DNA from: Funneliformis mosseae
Lineage: Eukaryota; Glomeromycota; Glomeromycetes; Glomerales; Glomeraceae
DNA length: 10,980 nucleotides
Assembly (NCBI GenBank): GCA_910592005.1
Contig: CAJVPP010003717.1
Coordinates: 1-10,980, forward strand
Reading direction: 5' to 3'
The notes beneath the pieces are model-generated. The model had not been told where the DNA came from. It was given only the letters and a program-made list of their open reading frames with translations, and did no database searches. Below, piece by piece: positions 9,088 to 10,980 of this stretch; the stretch's first letter is position 1, and every line of letters begins with the position of its first letter. The translations under genes were made by a program, and so were the position numbers.

Positions 9088-9519
9088 GTCTTAAAAAAAA
9101 AAAAATGGGGCTTTTTTTTATCGTTTTTTATTTTCATGGTCAAACAATGGAACCCAATTTTAATATTGTTATTCATTTGAGATTAGATTGGCAATTTTCT
9201 TGATCAGAAAAATATGAGTAAAACAATCGATTTACATAATGAGAAATTTGTGTAACACCACCACAATGAACAATTATTTTTGGGATGAACGAATCTATTA
9301 TTTTATACTGTATCTGTTCTTTTCATATCAAATTGTTGAATCCGTTTATGGAAAAAAAAGATATTTTCAAACTTATCTTATTATCAACCCTAGTCATATT
9401 ATTCTTTTTAGAAAATGACGAAGAAAAGATTACAAAATAAGATGATATTTTCACTCGAATCAAAGATAGGGTGAAAAATAATAGTCAAGAAAATCATTGA
9501 TATCAAAAATTTGCAACCT
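9088..9519. other. intergenic stretch between the two minus-strand relics
   Basis: Intermediate G+C with A/T homopolymers (9092-9104, 9113-9119). On the plus strand, ATG at 9415 opens a 19-codon frame, and after one TGA (about 9472) a further open stretch continues. That stretch overlaps the antisense of the transposase relic, so I treat it as shadow. The C-terminal end of the transposase relic may extend here but is not recognisable. No TA-flanked terminal inverted repeat was found. Confidence 0.4.
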
Positions 9520-9960
9520 ATTAAAGAGCTGCTTTTAGATCCTCAATGGGATTCAAATCTAAAGATTAAACAGGCCAATTAATTAAAATTTTAATTTTTT
9601 TTCAGCAACCCATGATTTAACATCATTGGCCGTATGAATGGGTAGAATATTTGGTCATTCATATTATATTTTCCCTGTTACGCGATATAAGCAATGAAAT
9701 TTACAATCACCTTTTCAAACAGAAATATTATCTGTTCTGTGCAACCATAAACAAAAAAAACCATTTACACATGTAAAGATTGACATAATCCTTTCTTTCC
9801 ATTTTGGAAGACATGCGCAAAAAAAAAATGAGAGATCAATAAATATTCACATTTTCAATCACAGCACTTTACTCGAGGTCATTTCAGTAAAAATGGTTGA
9901 CTAGCCAAGTAATTATCAGCATTAAAGTAAAAAAACGGGACGTGTCGATTTTTACAAGGC
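9520..9960 (-). pseudogene. Tc1/mariner-type DDE transposase relic
   Basis: Reading the minus strand, the order of Tc1/mariner motifs is preserved across several frames. RHVPFF is at about 9947. FTEMTSSKVL* (9891-9860) stands where WTxxDWxKVLW is expected. VYGC (9752-9741) stands for VWGC. LFEKVIVNFIAYIA continues through a stop to NMND (9722-9654), the second-Asp region. Next come PIHTA and HTANDVKSWVAEKKLKF (9636-9586), then INWPV*SLDLNPIED (9583-9539) for the hallmark (D/N)WPAQSPDLNPIE. Stops and frameshifts occur at 9680, 9655, 9585, 9568 and 9521, so it cannot work. The intact enzyme would cut and paste DNA into TA sites. The N-terminal helix-turn-helix region (beyond 9960) and the C-terminus are not recognisable, and no terminal inverted repeats were located. 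It is an old mobile-element copy. Confidence 0.8.
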
Positions 9961-10323
9961 CGATTTAAAAAACAACTAGCAAAAAAAAAAAAAAAAAACG
10001 AAAACTGGTTGGTCATAAAAACAACCTGAGACAAGCTTTCAACCATATGTAAACTTTATTATTAGTTTCAGTCAATTAGAAATATGCGGGATTGCTTGCA
10101 TTAATAGTATTAATTTCTATCTACGATGGTAACGAGTAAATTAATACTTTATTGTTTTATTAAGTTTGTTTTTACACTAATGAATTTTTTAATTGGTAAT
10201 TTTAAGAATTTTTATCTCTGCGCAGCGTTATTTTTTTTATTTGATAAATTTTTTTCTTATCACGTATTTAAATTGTATGAGTTAGTGTTAGTTTAACAAA
10301 CTTTTAATGTATTTATTAATTAA
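9961..10323. other. probable decayed N-terminal side of the transposon, no assignable feature
   Basis: This is where the DNA-binding part of the transposase should lie on the minus strand, but I found no helix-turn-helix motif. It has an A run at 9981-9998 and otherwise drops gradually in G+C. A CTGCGCAG palindrome lies at 10218-10225. No ORF or RNA. Confidence 0.35.
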
Positions 10324-10327
10324 TACA

Positions 10328-10498
10328 AAAATCAACTTAGCAAAATCAATTTTTTTAAAAAAATAATAAGAGACTAAATAAATATACTGTATATAAATAT
10401 TTATTTAATGAAAATTAGTAATTCAATATGTTAGTTATGTTCGAATATTTTATTAATAATATACAGTATGTACATTTACAAAATCAACTTAGAAAAAT
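10328..10498. repeat. direct repeat flanking a short inverted repeat
   Basis: The 19-mer at 10328-10346 (AAAATCAACTTAGCAAAAT) recurs at 10480-10498 with one difference. Between them, ATACTGTATAT (10384-10394) and ATATACAGTAT (10459-10469) form a perfect 11-bp inverted repeat. TACAGTA/TACTGTA resembles the TA plus CAGT ends common in Tc1/mariner elements, but the orientation and the direct repeats do not give a clean element. Possibly a MITE-like remnant or tandem-repeat debris. Confidence 0.4.
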
Positions 10499-10890
10499 AT
10501 ACTTTAGTAATTTTTATTTTATTATTATTTTTTGATTGTATAAACTTTTTAATATATTTAAACTTGACAAAAAACTTTAAATTTACAAAAACTTTTTTTT
10601 TTAATTAATATAATAAAAATTTATTTCGTATATACATACATATTATTAAATACATTTATTTATTTTAAAAAATTTTATTATTTTATAATTACAATTTTTA
10701 TTTGATACAAATTTTATTTTTAACTATACAATTTTTACTATTTTACCAATATCAACCGATCCACCACCACTTTAACTACCATAACTACCACTTTGACCAT
10801 TTATTTATAAATCGGAGCGTCCTTTCTTTTTCTAAGATAAACTATAACAAAATAATAAAGGCAAATTTTAGTATTTCTACTAAGTAGAGA
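10499..10890. other. AT-rich non-coding stretch
   Basis: AT-rich with T and A homopolymers. A locally more G+C-rich patch (about 10757-10820) repeats ACTACCA/ACCACCAC-like units and gives a His/Tyr-rich shadow frame. No gene is supported; the open plus-strand frame there starts at TTG (10702). Confidence 0.5.
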
Positions 10891-10925
10891 GAAAAAGAGA
10901 GAACACACAACCACTCGAATTCAAA

Positions 10926-10980
10926 TTACAATAAATTTTGTGCTAGGGCATTAGGAAGAGCCCCAACCACATAATCCACT
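10926..10980 (-). other. possible 3' end of a gene or repeat entering from the right edge
   Basis: G+C rises sharply at the window end. On the minus strand one frame reads VDYVVGALPNALAQNLL before TAA at 10928-10926. That is only 17 codons, truncated by the window edge, so it could be the C-terminus of a gene or element, or plain non-coding repeat. A purine-rich stretch (10886-10902) follows it downstream. No family can be assigned from this piece. Confidence 0.2.

Noticed and set aside
8946..9176. 76-codon minus-strand frame with a Lys and Phe run
   Set aside because: It crosses a poly(A)/poly(T) tract and lies in a different frame from the F-box relic and spliced ORF, which explain the region better.
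9305..9313. ATACTGTAT motif as the left end of the Tc1/mariner element
   Set aside because: It has the wrong orientation for a left terminus and no matching inverted repeat on the other side.
9415..9580. Plus-strand frame MTKKRLQNK... with one TGA and an acceptor-like TTTTTTTTCAG after it
   Set aside because: It overlaps the antisense of the transposase relic; the motif evidence on the minus strand is much stronger.
9686..9903. About 68 open codons on the plus strand without an ATG
   Set aside because: Antisense to the transposase relic. This length is expected by chance at this composition.
10702..10887. 61-codon plus-strand frame, His/Tyr-rich
   Set aside because: Starts at TTG and its His/Tyr run comes from a simple ACCAC/ACTACC repeat.

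Overview
The window looks like nuclear DNA of an arbuscular mycorrhizal fungus (Glomeromycotina), most likely Rhizophagus. Three things point there. The background is extremely AT-rich: hand-counted 60-base lines run about 8-20% G+C, against about 35-38% in the islands. The one clear gene is an F-box/LRR-like protein whose N-terminus has the stereotyped form of the very large F-box family I know from Rhizophagus. The few splice signals are short fungal-type introns. No rRNA, tRNA, CRISPR array or bacterial-type operon is visible.

Layout. 1-2880 is AT-rich gene desert; its only structured part is a heavily stopped, protein-like frame at about 1712-2090. 2883-3023 is a short open segment. It abuts a G+C-richer, non-coding block (about 3011-3690) that ends in an A-run and looks like a retroposed or other repeat copy. 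3810-5243 (minus) is the intact intronless F-box gene, with a plausible poly(A) signal after it and a TATA-like box and pyrimidine tract before it. 5560-7560 is again AT-rich desert.

7565-10140 returns to gene-like composition but has no long ORF. On the minus strand it holds two relics. One is a degenerate F-box fragment that runs in frame into a two-exon open frame (8658-9060, with a predicted 61-nt intron), followed by two more open segments. The other is a decayed Tc1/mariner-type transposase (about 9520-9960), recognised by a DLNPIED motif and an HTANDVKSW segment. 10140-10900 is AT-rich with a small inverted repeat and a direct repeat. The last ~55 bases look like the end of something that enters from the right edge.

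The window therefore shows one probably working F-box gene in repeat-dominated, slowly decaying sequence. The genes do not form a pathway. I found no convincing undescribed system. The best leads are the spliced F-box-derived frame, the A-tailed island, and the pattern of C-to-T-type decay in the relics.
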